This document shows positions 63,715 to 64,000 of a stretch of DNA of 64,000 nt, piece after piece. Each line of letters opens with the position of its first letter. Positions within the stretch are counted from its first letter, which is position 1. The DNA is from Phytophthora quininea (taxonomy: Eukaryota > Oomycota > Peronosporomycetes > Peronosporales > Peronosporaceae). The stretch covers positions 124,001 to 188,000 of the forward strand of contig JAAVTG010000323.1 of NCBI GenBank assembly GCA_011947345.1. Direction: 5' to 3'. The notes under the pieces were generated by a model that saw only the letters and a list, made by a program, of their open reading frames with translations, did not search any database and was not told where the DNA came from. The position numbers and the translations under genes are program-made.

Positions 63715-64000
63715 TCACTCGCAACGATCTTCGTCAACAATATTGAGGTACTTCTGCAAAGCCTTGCGGTCCCCATCCGGAAGCTCGCCACAGATCACCT
63801 CAAAGAAGTAGTCAGGAACACTTCCGAGATCTCTCGCTCTGGTGGATTTCCTCCTCGCTTCGGAAGTACGCGGCTCGCCTGGAAAACGTCGTTGTTATCT
63901 ACGACGTCAGAGGAGACCAAATAATCACTTACTGACTGACGATGCGTAAGTATTCGACGCCGCGGATAAATCGCCAGTACTTCTTGTAGTCTTCACCGTT
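63715..64000 (-). pseudogene. W-rich family protein C, partial at window edge
   Basis: Reading leftwards from the window end: EDYKKYWRFIRGVEYLRIVS, then DYLVSSDVVDNNDVF and VPDYFFEVICGELPDGDRKA, ending at TGA 63715-63717. These blocks match genes A and B (EVWRFV..., HLVTSDVKDN, IPKYFLEVLSAELPEDKRKM), but about 110 residues between the second and third blocks are missing and a stop and frame change occur. It is probably an internally deleted copy; the 5' part lies beyond the window. Confidence 0.6.

Overview
The window comes from the genome of an oomycete, most likely Phytophthora or a close relative. The main evidence is an intact secreted RXLR-dEER effector with W-Y repeats (61950-62750), oomycete Inr+FPR core promoters, a temptin-like secreted protein, short spliceosomal introns, ankyrin-rich families and a dense load of oomycete-type transposons. 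No viral or bacterial genes were recognised.

Layout. (1) 503-2767: a secreted GH3 glycosidase. (2) 2911-42120: two very large Helitron-like rolling-circle transposons, one nested in the other. The inner one (20228-41975) sits 145 bp from the 5' end of the outer one (2911-20227 plus 41976-42120). Both run on the minus strand and share matching ends and the same ordered gene set: coiled-coil acidic-tail genes, a divergent histone H4, a SANT/Myb-like protein, a small three-exon protein that may be an OB-fold, a 2OG-oxygenase-like protein fused to a C2H2 finger, and the RepHel replication protein. The outer copy also holds a relic of a different Helitron helicase (3946-6190). The inner copy was itself hit by an Ngaro-type tyrosine-recombinase retrotransposon (23868-30134) and by a 385-bp TA-flanked MITE (37659-38043), and it has lost the nuclease part of Rep. 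(3) 42105-48580: resident genes, in the order W-rich family gene A, XRCC4-like DNA repair protein, W-rich family gene B, and a second GH3 gene in inverted orientation. Without the transposons the locus reads GH3 > < A, XRCC4 >, B > < GH3, a near-mirror layout. (4) 49292-58480: ankyrin-repeat genes and pseudogenes around an ABCG half-transporter and a temptin-like gene. (5) 58867-60925: a deleted Ty3/gypsy chromovirus relic. (6) 61950-62750: the RXLR effector gene. (7) 63715-64000: a third, partial W-rich family member running off the window.

The candidate undescribed system is the transposon cargo. Two diverged copies of a roughly 15-17 kb Helitron-like element have kept the same chromatin and DNA-binding gene set, including an H4 in which Lys20 is replaced by Tyr in both copies.

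Caution on reading frames. Many apparently broken genes differ from an intact frame only by single-base losses, mostly in short homopolymers. At least some of these breaks may be sequencing or assembly errors, so 'pseudogene' is used here only where other decay is visible.
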